Source: CAWJMD01 sp963843835 (GTDB taxonomy: Bacteria > Actinomycetota > Actinomycetes > Actinomycetales > CAWJMD01). From it: a stretch of DNA of 64,000 nucleotides. Shown here in pieces: positions 52,284 through 60,579 of this stretch; positions within the stretch are counted from its first letter, which is position 1, and every line of letters starts with the position of its first letter. Below the pieces are notes generated by a model, which worked only from the letters and a program-made list of their open reading frames with translations, did not search any database and was not told the origin of the DNA. The stretch lies in NCBI GenBank assembly GCA_963843835.1, contig CAWJMD010000001.1, positions 62,001 through 126,000 of the forward strand. Reading direction: 5' to 3'. The position numbers and the translations under genes are program-made.

Positions 52284-53497
52284 CGCTGCTCCTCCGTGGT
52301 GGCCCCGTCAGCCGGGGTCTGCTGGGTCGTGCCGGGCACGCGTGCGCCTCGCTCCGCGATCTCCTGCGCCGCCGACAGGTAGGACAGGGCTCCGCTCGAG
52401 CCCGGATCGTAGGTCATCACCGTCTGGCCGTGGCTGGGCGCCTCCGAGATCCGCACCGACCGCGGGACGCTCGTCCTCAGCACGATGTCGGTGAAGTGCG
52501 ACCGCACCTCCTCGGCCACCTCGGCCGCCAGGCGCGTCCGCCCGTCGAACATGGTGAGCAGGATGGTGGTCACCTCCAGCGTCGGGTTGAGGTGCGCCCG
52601 GATCAGCTCGATGTTCTTCAGCAGTTGCGACAGGCCCTCCAGCGCGTAGTACTCACACTGGATCGGGATGAAGACCTCCTGCGCCACAGCGAAGGCGTTG
52701 ACGGTGAGCAGCCCGAGGCTGGGCGGGCAGTCCACCAGCACGTAGTCGATGCGGCGCTCCCCCGCCTGCTCCCGCTGCGTGAGGAAGGCCTCCAGGGCGA
52801 CGCGCAGACGGGTCTCGCGGGCGACCATCGGGACGAGCTCGATCTCGGCGCCGGCGAGGTCGATCGTCGCGGGCGCCACGAGCAGGTTGGGCACATCCGG
52901 GCACTCCTGGAGGACCTCCGCCAGCGGGAGGCCCTCGACCAGCACCTCGTACAGACCTGGAACCTCCGCGTGGTGCTCGACCCCCAGAGCGGTCGAGGCG
53001 TTCCCCTGCGGGTCGTTGTCGAGCACGAGCACCGTCAGACCGGCCTGGGCCAGGGCGGCCGCGACGTTGACGGTCGTCGTCGTCTTGCCGACGCCACCCT
53101 TCTGGTTGGCCACGGTCATCACCCGCGTCCGTGCGGGGACCGGGAAGGAGGCGCCGCGCAGCTGGATCCGACGGCGGGCGTTCTCGGCGATCTCCTGCGC
53201 CAACGGGGTCGTCTCGTCGGCCTCCGGGATCGAGTCGGCGACGGCCGCGCGCTCTGCGTCCTCCAACGCGATCACCGTTTCACGTGGAACATCGTTCCCA
53301 GGGTCGGTCGTCGACCGTGCGTCCTTGGGGTCGGTTCCACGTGAAACATCGGCCTCGGTCGACCAGTCGACCGGCCACCCCTGGGGCGACGGACTGGTCT
53401 CCTCCGGAACGAGAGGCCAGCCCAGTCCCTCAACCACTGAGGGGGTGGTGTTGCTCGGCACGGGGATCCTCTTCTCGGTGGGAACGTAGGTCGTCAT
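52280..53497 (-). CDS. parA: chromosome partitioning ATPase ParA
   Basis: This 405-residue ParA/Soj has the deviant Walker A KGGVGKTTT at about 133-141, VLDNDPQGNASTALG, VDCPPSLGLLTVNAF (Walker B region) and QCEYYALEGLSQL. The first 125 residues are a disordered leader not found in short ParA proteins, and two parS sites are encoded in it (giving VSRGT at 51-55 and VPRET at 70-74). The ATG at 53497 is used. A later start near residue 100 is possible and would leave the parS sites upstream of the gene. It is coupled to parB. Confidence 0.93.
   Translation of the reverse strand: MTTYVPTEKRIPVPSNTTPSVVEGLGWPLVPEETSPSPQGWPVDWSTEADVSRGTDPKDARSTTDPGNDVPRETVIALEDAERAAVADSIPEADETTPLAQEIAENARRRIQLRGASFPVPARTRVMTVANQKGGVGKTTTTVNVAAALAQAGLTVLVLDNDPQGNASTALGVEHHAEVPGLYEVLVEGLPLAEVLQECPDVPNLLVAPATIDLAGAEIELVPMVARETRLRVALEAFLTQREQAGERRIDYVLVDCPPSLGLLTVNAFAVAQEVFIPIQCEYYALEGLSQLLKNIELIRAHLNPTLEVTTILLTMFDGRTRLAAEVAEEVRSHFTDIVLRTSVPRSVRISEAPSHGQTVMTYDPGSSGALSYLSAAQEIAERGARVPGTTQQTPADGATTEEQR
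53276..53291. promoter_or_regulatory. parS: parS site 1 (within parA coding region)
   Basis: CGTTTCACGTGGAACA matches the palindromic parS consensus TGTTTCACGTGAAACA with two differences. It is a ParB nucleation site. Confidence 0.85.
53333..53348. promoter_or_regulatory. parS: parS site 2 (within parA coding region)
   Basis: GGTTCCACGTGAAACA differs from the parS consensus at two positions. It is 57 bp from site 1. Confidence 0.85.
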
Positions 53498-53540
53498 CGT
53501 CGACGGGAGTGCGTGCGGCGGCGGGGCCCGGTTCGTCGAC

Positions 53541-54344
53541 TCAGCGACGTCGACCGGAGCGGGACCGGACTGCGCGGTACCCCTCCGGGCCGAGAGCCAC
53601 CCTAACGACTGTGGTGGGCTCGACGAGTGAGGCCGCACCGCAGGTCAGCACCTCGATCGTCACGGCACCGGCGCGCGCCAGCGCCGGGGCGGTCGCGGCC
53701 ACCTCCGCCTGCGCGGTGCGGCCCTTGACGGCCAGGAGCTGGCCACCCGGTGCGACGAGAGGAAGGCACCAGCGAGCGAGCTTGTCCAACGCCGCAACGG
53801 CTCGTGCGGTCACCACCTGCGCCCGCTCGGTACCGGCGACCTCCTCGGCGCGCGCACGAACCACCCTGGTGCTCAGGCCCAGGTCGCTGACCACCTCCTC
53901 GAGCCAGCGGGTGCGGCGCTCGAGCGGCTCGACCAGGGTCACGTGCACGTCGGGGCGAGAGATCGCCACCGCGAGACCGGGGAGACCGGCGCCGCTGCCG
54001 ACGTCGATCAGGGTGGCGTCCTGCGGTACCAGCTCCGACAGCACCGCGCAGTTCAGGACGTGGCGGGTCCAGATCCGTCCCGTCTCACGCGGACCGATCA
54101 GTCCGCGCTCGACGCCGCTGGTCACCAGGTGCTGGGCGAACCGCCTGGCGAGAGCGGCGCGCGCACCGAAGACGGCCTCCACCGCTCCCGGGGGCGGCAC
54201 CTCGACCTCGTCCGGTGCGAACGTGGTTTCACGTGAAACTGCGCCCTCGCCGGTCCCGGCCGCGTCGTGTGCGCTGCCCGATGTTTCACGTGAAACGGCC
54301 GGCCCCGAGGGGCCGGCCGTCCCGTGCGGGGTGGGGTCGCTCAT
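53541..54344 (-). CDS. rsmG: 16S rRNA (guanine(527)-N7)-methyltransferase RsmG
   Basis: This 267-residue GidB/RsmG has the SAM motif LIDVGSGAGLPGLAVA, TLVEPLERRTRWLEEVV, a TARAVAAL segment and GGQLLAVKG. It methylates N7 of G527 in 16S rRNA. The N-terminus has an added disordered leader of about 45 residues containing VSRET twice (17-21 and 36-40), each the translation of a parS site. The ATG overlaps the jag stop (ATGA). Confidence 0.95.
   Translation of the reverse strand: MSDPTPHGTAGPSGPAVSRETSGSAHDAAGTGEGAVSRETTFAPDEVEVPPPGAVEAVFGARAALARRFAQHLVTSGVERGLIGPRETGRIWTRHVLNCAVLSELVPQDATLIDVGSGAGLPGLAVAISRPDVHVTLVEPLERRTRWLEEVVSDLGLSTRVVRARAEEVAGTERAQVVTARAVAALDKLARWCLPLVAPGGQLLAVKGRTAQAEVAATAPALARAGAVTIEVLTCGAASLVEPTTVVRVALGPEGYRAVRSRSGRRR
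54225..54240. promoter_or_regulatory. parS: parS site 3 (within rsmG coding region)
   Basis: GGTTTCACGTGAAACT keeps the full TTTCACGTGAAA core and differs from consensus only at the outer bases. Confidence 0.9.
54282..54297. promoter_or_regulatory. parS: parS site 4 (within rsmG coding region)
   Basis: TGTTTCACGTGAAACG differs from the 16-bp parS consensus at one position, the best match in the window. Confidence 0.93.
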
Positions 54345-55006
54345 GCGTCGGCGGGAAGGACGACGACGTGGCGTCGTGAGTCCTCACCCTCGGACTCGCT
54401 GCGCAGGCCGGCGGCGGCCACGGCGTCGTGCACGACCTTGCGCTCGAACGGCGACATCGGGTCGAGGCTGACGGCCTGCCCGTCCGCCCGGACACGCTCT
54501 GCGGCCTCGCCGGCGAGCTTCTCCAGCTCGACCCGCCGCGCGGCGCGGAAGCCGGCCACGTCCAGCATCAGGCGCGTCCGCTCACCGGTGCGCGCCTGGA
54601 CCGCGAGCCGGGTGAGCTCCTGCAGAGCCTCCAGGACGACGCCCTCGTCACCGACGAGCCGCCGGAGCGACCGCTCGGACCCCGGGTCGGCCACGACGGA
54701 CACCGATGCGCGCCCGTTCTCCACGTCGATGTCGATGTCGCCGTCGAGGTCGACGATGTCGAGCAGCTCCTCGAGGTAGTCGGCGGCCACGTCACCCTCC
54801 TCCTCGAGACGCTCGGGTGAGGGCGCCGACCGGCGGGACCGCTCGCCGGTGGGCTGGTCGGTCGTGGGCTCGTCGCCGTCGGCGGCGGTCGCCTGCTCCT
54901 GGTCGTCGCCGCTCGTGGACTCCTGGTCGGGGGCGGTCGCGGTCTCCTGCTCGGCGACGGCGTCCTCGACCTCGGCGCGTGCGGAGTCAGTGGGGGTCTC
55001 GGTCAC
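54341..55006 (-). CDS. jag: Jag/KhpB (EloR) RNA-binding protein with KH and R3H domains
   Basis: This 221-residue protein has an acidic disordered N-terminus of about 65 residues, then a KH-II-like domain (DIDIDVENGRASVSVV, LRRLVGDEGVVLEALQELTRLAV) and a C-terminal R3H domain (RVELEKLAGEAAERVRADG and LDPMSPFERKVVHDAV). In Gram-positive bacteria this family binds RNA and affects cell elongation, and it is regularly found beside yidC as here. It overlaps rsmG and lies 50 bp after yidC. Confidence 0.92.
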   Translation of the reverse strand: MTETPTDSARAEVEDAVAEQETATAPDQESTSGDDQEQATAADGDEPTTDQPTGERSRRSAPSPERLEEEGDVAADYLEELLDIVDLDGDIDIDVENGRASVSVVADPGSERSLRRLVGDEGVVLEALQELTRLAVQARTGERTRLMLDVAGFRAARRVELEKLAGEAAERVRADGQAVSLDPMSPFERKVVHDAVAAAGLRSESEGEDSRRHVVVLPADA

Positions 55007-55056
55007 GGGATCTCCTGGTACTGGACGGGGTACTGCGGTTCATGGGGCGGCGCGGC

Positions 55057-56064
55057 TCAGTCGGCCGCGGAAGTGCCGGTCTCACCGGCGTCACCGGCGG
55101 GTCGCGCCCCGGGGGCGGGTCGCTTCTGCCGCGTCTTCCGCTTGGGCTGCTGGCGCTGCCCCTTGGGCGGCGGCACGATCTCCGGCTCCTCCGTCACGCT
55201 GCCCTTGGTGAGCGAGGGGGGCATCGGCTTGCCGCGCTTGGCGCGACGTTCCATCAGCGCCTTCTCGGCGAGCGAACCCGGCGCGGGCCGGCGGCGGATC
55301 ACGTAGAACTGCTGGCCCATCGACCAGACGTTCGTGGTGAGCCAGTAGAGGAGGACACCGATCGGGAAGTTCACACCGGAGAAGGCGAAGACGAGGGGGA
55401 GCGCGTAGAGCAGCATCTTCTGCTGCTGCATGAAGGGGTTCCCCTCCATCGCCGCCGCCGGCATGTTCTTCGTCATCAGCTGCTTCTGCGTCGTGAACGT
55501 CGTCAGCGACATCAGCACGATCAGCACGACGGTGACGACCTTCACCGTCATGTCCGTGGAGCCCAGGAACGTGGACGAGAGGGCGGCCCCGAAGACCGTC
55601 GCCTCATCGGCCTGCCTGGCCAGATCCCGGGTCAGCGCCCCGATGGGCTGCTGCTGGACGACGTTGTAGTTGAGCACCCGGAACAGGGCGAAGAAGATCG
55701 GCGACTGGAGCAGGATCGGCAGGCAGGAGGCGAACGGGTTGGTCCCCGTCCGCTTGTAGAGATCCATCGTCTCCTTGGTCATCGCCTGCCGCGACGCCTC
55801 GTCCTTCTTCCCCTTGTACTTGTCCTGGATCTTGCGCATCTCCGGCTGGATGAGCTGCAGGCCGCGAGAGGCGTTGATCTGCTTGACGAAGAGGGGGATC
55901 AGCACGATCCGGATGACGATCACGAGACCGACGATGGACAGCGCCCACGTCCACCCGGAGTCCTCCGGCAGCCCGGCGGCCGTCAGCAGGGCGTGGAACT
56001 GGACCATGATCCAGGCCACGACCCACTGGATGGGCTGCAGCAGCGAGAAGAACCAGTCGAACAT
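55057..56064 (-). CDS. yidC: membrane protein insertase YidC
   Basis: This 335-residue YidC/Oxa1-type insertase of the short Gram-positive form has five membrane segments, including WALSIVGLVIVIRIVLIPLFVK with the conserved groove arginine. The cytoplasmic hairpin carries EMRKIQDKYKGKKDEASRQ then MTKETMDLYKRTGTNPF. Later helices include LPILLQSPIFFALFRVL and FPIGVLLYWLTTNVWSMGQQ. The basic tail (RQQPKRKTRQKRP) may contact ribosomes. It inserts and folds membrane proteins with or without SecYEG. Confidence 0.96.
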   Translation of the reverse strand: MFDWFFSLLQPIQWVVAWIMVQFHALLTAAGLPEDSGWTWALSIVGLVIVIRIVLIPLFVKQINASRGLQLIQPEMRKIQDKYKGKKDEASRQAMTKETMDLYKRTGTNPFASCLPILLQSPIFFALFRVLNYNVVQQQPIGALTRDLARQADEATVFGAALSSTFLGSTDMTVKVVTVVLIVLMSLTTFTTQKQLMTKNMPAAAMEGNPFMQQQKMLLYALPLVFAFSGVNFPIGVLLYWLTTNVWSMGQQFYVIRRRPAPGSLAEKALMERRAKRGKPMPPSLTKGSVTEEPEIVPPPKGQRQQPKRKTRQKRPAPGARPAGDAGETGTSAAD

Positions 56065-56080
56065 GAGCTCCCCGGGGGGT

Positions 56081-56401
56081 TCAGGCGGCGCGGGCGTCGT
56101 CGGCCCGCACCTCGTGGTCGTGAGAGTGGGTGTGTCTGGGTGGAACCTCGTCGACGCCGCCCGGGTTCCACGGGTGGCACCGGAGCAGCCGGCGGACGGT
56201 CAGCCAGGTGCCCTTGACGGCGCCATGGACCCGCAGGGCCTCCAGGCCGTACGCCGAGCAGGACGGGTAGAACCGGCACGATCCGGCGAAAAGGGGCGAG
56301 ATCACCAGCTGGTAGATCCGTACCAGGGCCATCAGCAGGAGCGACGGGACGCGACGCAGGAAACGCAGCACCGTCGACAGCGTGGACATGGACACGGTCA
56401 C
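56081..56401 (-). CDS. yidD: membrane protein insertion efficiency factor YidD
   Basis: This 106-residue YidD has the family core LVRIYQLVISPLFAGSCRFY then PSCSAYGLEAL with three conserved cysteines, and HPWNPGGVDEVP. It assists YidC-dependent insertion. The GTG at 56401 overlaps the rnpA stop (GTGA). The His-rich tail (PPRHTHSHDHE) is a local feature. Confidence 0.92.
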   Translation of the reverse strand: MTVSMSTLSTVLRFLRRVPSLLLMALVRIYQLVISPLFAGSCRFYPSCSAYGLEALRVHGAVKGTWLTVRRLLRCHPWNPGGVDEVPPRHTHSHDHEVRADDARAA

Positions 56402-56775
56402 GTCGTCACCTCCTGCCGGGTCTGCGTGCGCGTGCGTGCTGCCCGGCGCAAGGCGCTCGCCAGGGCCTGGTCGAGATCGGCACCCAGCATGTCGCTGGTC
56501 GCGGGGGCCGCTGCAGGCAGGGCCCGTACGACGACCCGAGCGCCCTCGGGCAGGTCATCCAGGCGGCCGGCCATCAGGTGCCGCAGCCGGCGCTTGACCC
56601 GGTTGCGGACCACCGCCGACCCCACCTGCCTGGACACCACGAACCCCGCCGACGCCGGACCGGCCTGCCCGAGAGCGAGGTGGACGACGAGGCGGGGTCG
56701 AGCGGAACGCATCCCGGATCGCACTGCCACCTGGAAGTCACCGGGGCGGCGGATGCGTTGTCCGGGCGGCAGCAC
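56398..56775 (-). CDS. rnpA: ribonuclease P protein component
   Basis: This 125-residue RnpA has the RNR motif RNRVKRRLRHLM, preceded by FVVSRQVGSAVV, and the N-terminal substrate strand region (RRPGDFQVAVRSGMRSARP). It helps RNase P RNA cleave tRNA leaders. It starts with GTG 6 bp downstream of rpmH and overlaps yidD. Confidence 0.94.
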   Translation of the reverse strand: MLPPGQRIRRPGDFQVAVRSGMRSARPRLVVHLALGQAGPASAGFVVSRQVGSAVVRNRVKRRLRHLMAGRLDDLPEGARVVVRALPAAAPATSDMLGADLDQALASALRRAARTRTQTRQEVTT

Positions 56776-56781
56776 CGGACG

Positions 56782-56919
56782 TCAGGCCGACAGCTCGACG
56801 CGACCCTTGCGGCGGCGGGCGGCGAGGATGGCGCGGCCCGCACGGGTCCGCATCCGCAGCCGGAAGCCGTGGGTCTTGGCCCGGCGACGGTTGTTGGGCT
56901 GGAAGGTGCGCTTGCTCAC
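56782..56919 (-). CDS. rpmH: 50S ribosomal protein L34
   Basis: This 45-residue L34 has the near-invariant core SKRTFQPNNRRRAKTHGFRL then RMRTRAGRAILAARRRKGR. The GTG at 56919 gives the family-standard N-terminus. It is the first gene of the rpmH-rnpA-yidD-yidC-jag-rsmG-parA-parB series that reads away from the origin. Confidence 0.97.
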   Translation of the reverse strand: MSKRTFQPNNRRRAKTHGFRLRMRTRAGRAILAARRRKGRVELSA

Positions 56920-57060
56920 GACGACTCCACACATGGATCGGAGGCGGCCGCGCTGACGCGCGCCCGCTCGGGGAAGGTCCACCCGGAGGGGACGGCCACC
57001 ACCGGACGCCGACGCGCGAGCGCAGGCATGCGACAGTGGCCGGCATCAACAGGCCGCCTT

Positions 57061-57090
57061 ACGGTACGGCGCGGGCTCCGAGCCGGTCAA
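57061..57090 (-). promoter_or_regulatory. rpmH promoter
   Basis: On the minus strand TTGACC (57085-57090) and TACCGT (57061-57066) are 18 nt apart, an excellent match to the actinobacterial housekeeping consensus. It would give a 5' leader of about 130 nt before rpmH. Confidence 0.75.
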
Positions 57091-57386
57091 ATGACGAGCC
57101 TCGGCACCCCGCCCGTCGCGGTCCGCGTCGAACCCTCCACTGTGGACGGGTCGGCCTCGGCAGTCACCGCGACACGCCGTGGAGCCGCCAGAACCGGGGG
57201 GCACGAGTTCTCCGGACCGGGTTGTGAGGCGCTCCGGGAGTTGTTAGCGTCCTCCGCCGGTGGGGGCGACGCCTGCACACACGGCTGAACATGCCGCTCC
57301 TGCTGCCGTTTCCCCACAAGGTGTGGACAACGCTGTGGACGCACACTATCCATCGCTCATGGCGTAGATGACTCGAAGGGGGCTCG
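57091..57386 (+). promoter_or_regulatory. dnaA upstream region with promoter and DnaA boxes
   Basis: This is the rightward half of the 467-bp gap between rpmH and dnaA. TTGTGA (57222-57227) and TAGCGT (57245-57250), 17 nt apart, form a candidate dnaA promoter. DnaA-box-like words are TGTGGACGG (57141-57149), TGTGGACAA (57322-57330, a perfect actinobacterial box) and TGTGGACGC (57334-57342). These suit autoregulation of dnaA. No gene is visible in the gap. Confidence 0.6.
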
Positions 57387-58847
57387 GTGGCGGAACCTGC
57401 CGACCTGCCCCAGGTGTGGCGACGGATCACCACCGAGCTCCGGCGTGACGGGATCGTCTCCGCCCAGTCGCTCGCCTTCCTCAGACTCACCAAGCCCGTC
57501 GGGCTCCTCGACGGCACCGCGTTCCTCGCGGTACCGAACGACCTGACCCGCGACATGGTCGAGCACCGTCTGCGTGACCACCTCGACAACGCCCTCAGCC
57601 TCGCCTTCGCGCAGCCCGTCCGCATCGCCATCACCGTCGACCCCGACGTCGTCGACGGCCTCACCGCCCAGGAGCGCGACGAGATCGGCGAGGACCCGGA
57701 CCCCGACGACGGCCCCGAGGTGGACGAGCACGCCGTCGACCCGTTCGACGACACCGTCGTCACGCTGTCGGCCGGGACCCGTCGTGCCCGCGACGCCCAC
57801 CGCCAGGTCGAGCCCGCACGGCTGAACCCCAAGTACACGTTCGACACGTTCGTCATCGGTGCCTCGAACCGGTTCGCCCACGCCGCGTCGGTCGCGGTGG
57901 CGGAGGCGCCGGCCAAGGCCTACAACCCGCTCTTCGTCTACGGCGAGTCCGGACTGGGCAAGACGCACCTCCTGCACGCGATCGGCGACTACGCCCAGCA
58001 CCTCTACGCGGGGGTCCGCGTCCGCTACGTGAACTCCGAGGAGTTCACCAACGAGTTCATCAACTCGATCCGCGACGACAAGGCGAGCACCTTCCAGCGC
58101 CGGTACCGCGACGTCGACGTGCTGCTCATCGACGACATCCAGTTCCTGCAGGGCAAGGTGCAGACGCAGGAGGAGTTCTTCCACACCTTCAACACGCTGC
58201 ACAACGCGAACAAGCAGGTCGTGATCACCTCCGACCTGCCGCCCAAGCAGCTGTCGGGCTTCGAGGAGCGCATGAGGTCCCGCTTCGAGTGGGGCCTGAT
58301 CACCGACGTGCAGCCCCCGGACCTCGAGACACGCATCGCCATCCTGCGCAAGAAGGCCGTCGGTGAGGGCCTGCAGGCACCGGACGACGTGCTCGAGTAC
58401 ATCGCGAGCAAGATCTCGACCAACATCCGCGAGCTCGAGGGTGCCCTCATCCGCGTGACCGCGTTCGCCAACCTCAACCGGCAGCCCGTCGACCTCCAGC
58501 TGGCCGAGGTGGTCCTCAAGGACCTGATCAGCGACGACGGCGGCCACGAGATCACCTCGGCGACGATCATGGCGCAGACCGCGGACTACTTCGGGCTGAG
58601 CATGGAGGACCTGACCGGGAGCTCGCGCTCGCGCGTCCTGGTCACCGCGCGCCAGATCGCGATGTACCTGTGCCGCGAGATGACGGACCTCTCGCTGCCC
58701 AAGATCGGCCAGGCCTTCGGCGGCCGCGACCACACCACGGTCATGCACGCGAACCGCAAGGTGCGCGAGCTGATGACCGAGCGTCGCTCGATCTACAACC
58801 AGGTCACCGAGCTGACGAACCGGATCCGGCAGCAGCCCAGGTCCTGA
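57387..58847 (+). CDS. dnaA: chromosomal replication initiator protein DnaA
   Basis: This 486-residue DnaA has the N-terminal interaction domain I (about 1-85), an acidic linker (DPDPDDGPEVDEHAVDPFDD), then the AAA+ domain from LNPKYTFDTFVIGASNRFAHAA with Walker A GESGLGKTHLLHA, Walker B VLLIDDIQF and the RSRFEWGL sensor/arginine-finger region. Domain IV carries the DNA-binding signature GGRDHTTVMHA. It opens oriC when loaded with ATP. The GTG at 57387 has GAAGGGGG upstream and gives the expected N-terminus. Confidence 0.97.
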   Translation: MAEPADLPQVWRRITTELRRDGIVSAQSLAFLRLTKPVGLLDGTAFLAVPNDLTRDMVEHRLRDHLDNALSLAFAQPVRIAITVDPDVVDGLTAQERDEIGEDPDPDDGPEVDEHAVDPFDDTVVTLSAGTRRARDAHRQVEPARLNPKYTFDTFVIGASNRFAHAASVAVAEAPAKAYNPLFVYGESGLGKTHLLHAIGDYAQHLYAGVRVRYVNSEEFTNEFINSIRDDKASTFQRRYRDVDVLLIDDIQFLQGKVQTQEEFFHTFNTLHNANKQVVITSDLPPKQLSGFEERMRSRFEWGLITDVQPPDLETRIAILRKKAVGEGLQAPDDVLEYIASKISTNIRELEGALIRVTAFANLNRQPVDLQLAEVVLKDLISDDGGHEITSATIMAQTADYFGLSMEDLTGSSRSRVLVTARQIAMYLCREMTDLSLPKIGQAFGGRDHTTVMHANRKVRELMTERRSIYNQVTELTNRIRQQPRS

Positions 58848-58871
58848 CCGTCCGCATTCGGCCCGGAACGA

Positions 58872-58887
58872 GGCCCGGCTGCGGGCC
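58872..58887 (+). terminator. hairpin after dnaA
   Basis: GGCCCG-GCTG-CGGGCC, a 6-bp stem with a 4-nt loop, 24 bp after the dnaA stop and flanked by further GC complementarity. It may end the dnaA transcript before oriC. Confidence 0.4.
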
Positions 58888-59260
58888 GCGCCGGGACCGC
58901 AGGTTCACTCTCCTGCCTTCTTGACAGGTCCAGCCTTCGTCCGATGTGGCTTTCCCACACCTGTGGACAACTCTGTGGATCTGTGGATGGCACGGGGGGT
59001 CACCGGTGGACAGCAGGTGGACGGCGGGTGGCGGGAACGCCCCGCACCATCACGGTCCACAGGTGTCCCCCACCGCGCGGGGCGCCGTCCACATCCCGTG
59101 CACACGCCGATCTCGGCTCTGACCTGCGACGGGAGCCGTCGTCCCCAGGTTCCACAACCGCTATGACAACGAAGACCTTCTGGATCTGGAGAGGATGAAC
59201 CCCCCGCATCTGAGGGCCTGGGGACGACGGGACCCCATCGCACCGAATCTGCGATCCAGG

Positions 59261-59290
59261 TTCTCGGCCGTCACCGTCCTGCCGTACTGT
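59261..59290 (+). promoter_or_regulatory. candidate dnaN promoter
   Basis: TTCTCG (59261-59266) and TACTGT (59285-59290) with 18-nt spacing. The transcript would start near 59297, giving a leader of about 58 nt before the ATG at 59355. Confidence 0.5.
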
Positions 59291-59354
59291 CGGGCCCGCA
59301 CGTCCCGTGCCGGGGGTGCAGCTCGTCCAAGTTGTGTGGGTCTCGAAGGGGTCG

Positions 59355-60491
59355 ATGGTTGTGAAACTGCGGGTGGAGCGTGACGTCCTCGCCGACGCGG
59401 TGACCTGGACGGCGCGCTCGCTGCCGACCAGGCCCCCCGTCCCCGTCCTGGCCGGTCTGCTGCTCGAGGCGGGCGCCGACGGCACGCTCATGCTCTCGGG
59501 CTTCGACTACGAGGTCTCCGCCCGCGTCGAGGTGCCGGCCGACGTCGCCGAGCCCGGCCAGGCGCTGGTCTCCGGGCGCCTGCTCGCGGACATCTCGCGC
59601 AGCCTGCCCGACAAGCCGGTGGACCTGGCCCAGGACGGCAACAGGATCGTCCTGTCCTGCGGCAGCAGCCGTTTCACGCTGATGACGATGCCGGTGGACG
59701 AGTACCCCGCGCGCCCGGACATGCCGGCCGAGGCAGGCACGCTGGCGTCGGAGGTCTTCACCGAGGCGGTCGCCCAGGTCACTGTGGCCGCGAGCCGCGA
59801 CGAGACCCTCCCGATCCTCACCGGGGTGCGGATGGAGATCGAGGGCGACGAGGTCACGCTGCTGGCGACCGACCGCTACCGGCTGGCGATGCGCACCCTG
59901 CCGTGGCGGCCGACCACGTCGGAACCCTCGGCGGTCGCGCTGGTCCGGGCCCGAACGCTGTCCGAGGTCGCGAAGACGCTGGGCACCGGAGGCGACGTCA
60001 CCCTCGCCCTGTCCGGCGAGGGCGGCCAGGAGCTGATCGGCTTCGCGGCCGGCGGTCGCCGCACGACGTCCCTGCTCGTGGACGGCGACTACCCGAAGGT
60101 GCGCTCGCTGTTCCCGGCGGAGGCCGCCACGTACGCGGTGGTCGAGACCGCGCCGCTGGTGGAGTCCGTCCGCCGCGTCGCGCTCGTGGCGGAGCGCAAC
60201 ACCCCGGTCCGCCTGTCGTTCTCCGACGGCCAGGTCACGCTCGAGGCCGGTCAGGGCGACGACGCCCAGGCGTCCGAGGCGCTCGAGGCGACGCTGCAGG
60301 GCGAGGAGATCTCGATCGCCTTCAACCCCGGCTTCCTGCTGGACGGGTTGCAGGCGCTGACCACCAGGTACGTCCGGCTGTCGTTCACCCAGGCCACCAA
60401 GCCGGCGGTCCTCACCGGCCAGGCCGACGCCGCCGGCGACCACGACGACACGTACCGCTACCTGCTGATGCCGGTCCGCCTCGCCGGCTGA
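59355..60491 (+). CDS. dnaN: DNA polymerase III beta sliding clamp
   Basis: This 378-residue beta clamp opens VVKLRVERDVLADAVTWTARSL and continues with GFDYEVSARVEVPADV, ILTGVRMEIEGDEVTLLATDRYRLAMR and the C-terminal YRYLLMPVRLAG. Three repeated clamp domains of about 120 residues each fit the length. It tethers polymerase III to DNA. The ATG at 59355, preceded by GAAGGGG, gives the family-typical start. An in-frame start at 59307 would add 16 atypical residues. Confidence 0.96.
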   Translation: MVVKLRVERDVLADAVTWTARSLPTRPPVPVLAGLLLEAGADGTLMLSGFDYEVSARVEVPADVAEPGQALVSGRLLADISRSLPDKPVDLAQDGNRIVLSCGSSRFTLMTMPVDEYPARPDMPAEAGTLASEVFTEAVAQVTVAASRDETLPILTGVRMEIEGDEVTLLATDRYRLAMRTLPWRPTTSEPSAVALVRARTLSEVAKTLGTGGDVTLALSGEGGQELIGFAAGGRRTTSLLVDGDYPKVRSLFPAEAATYAVVETAPLVESVRRVALVAERNTPVRLSFSDGQVTLEAGQGDDAQASEALEATLQGEEISIAFNPGFLLDGLQALTTRYVRLSFTQATKPAVLTGQADAAGDHDDTYRYLLMPVRLAG

Positions 60492-60579
60492 GCGCACGAC
60501 GCGGGCGCCGGTCGCGCGTCCAGCCGGAACGGCCCACCAGTGGTGCAGGTCCACGGTCACCGAGCGAGGGAGCACGCAC

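Larger units (their letters stand above)
58848..59354. other. oriC: candidate replication origin oriC (dnaA-dnaN intergenic region)
   Basis: This 507-bp gene-free interval lies in the usual actinobacterial oriC position. It contains a dense set of DnaA-box-like 9-mers on both strands: TGTGGACAA at 58962-58970 (perfect for TTGTCCACA), TGTGGATCT at 58974, TGTGGATGG at 58982, CGGTCCACA at 59053, CCGTCCACA at 59085 and GGTTCCACA at 59148. A relatively AT-richer stretch at about 59161-59200 could be the unwinding element. The boundaries are approximate, and the last 100 bp also hold the dnaN promoter. Confidence 0.8.

Noticed and set aside
59307..59354. Earlier dnaN start
   Set aside because: It would add residues (MPGVQLVQVVWVSKGS) not typical of the family, and a ribosome-binding site favours the ATG at 59355.
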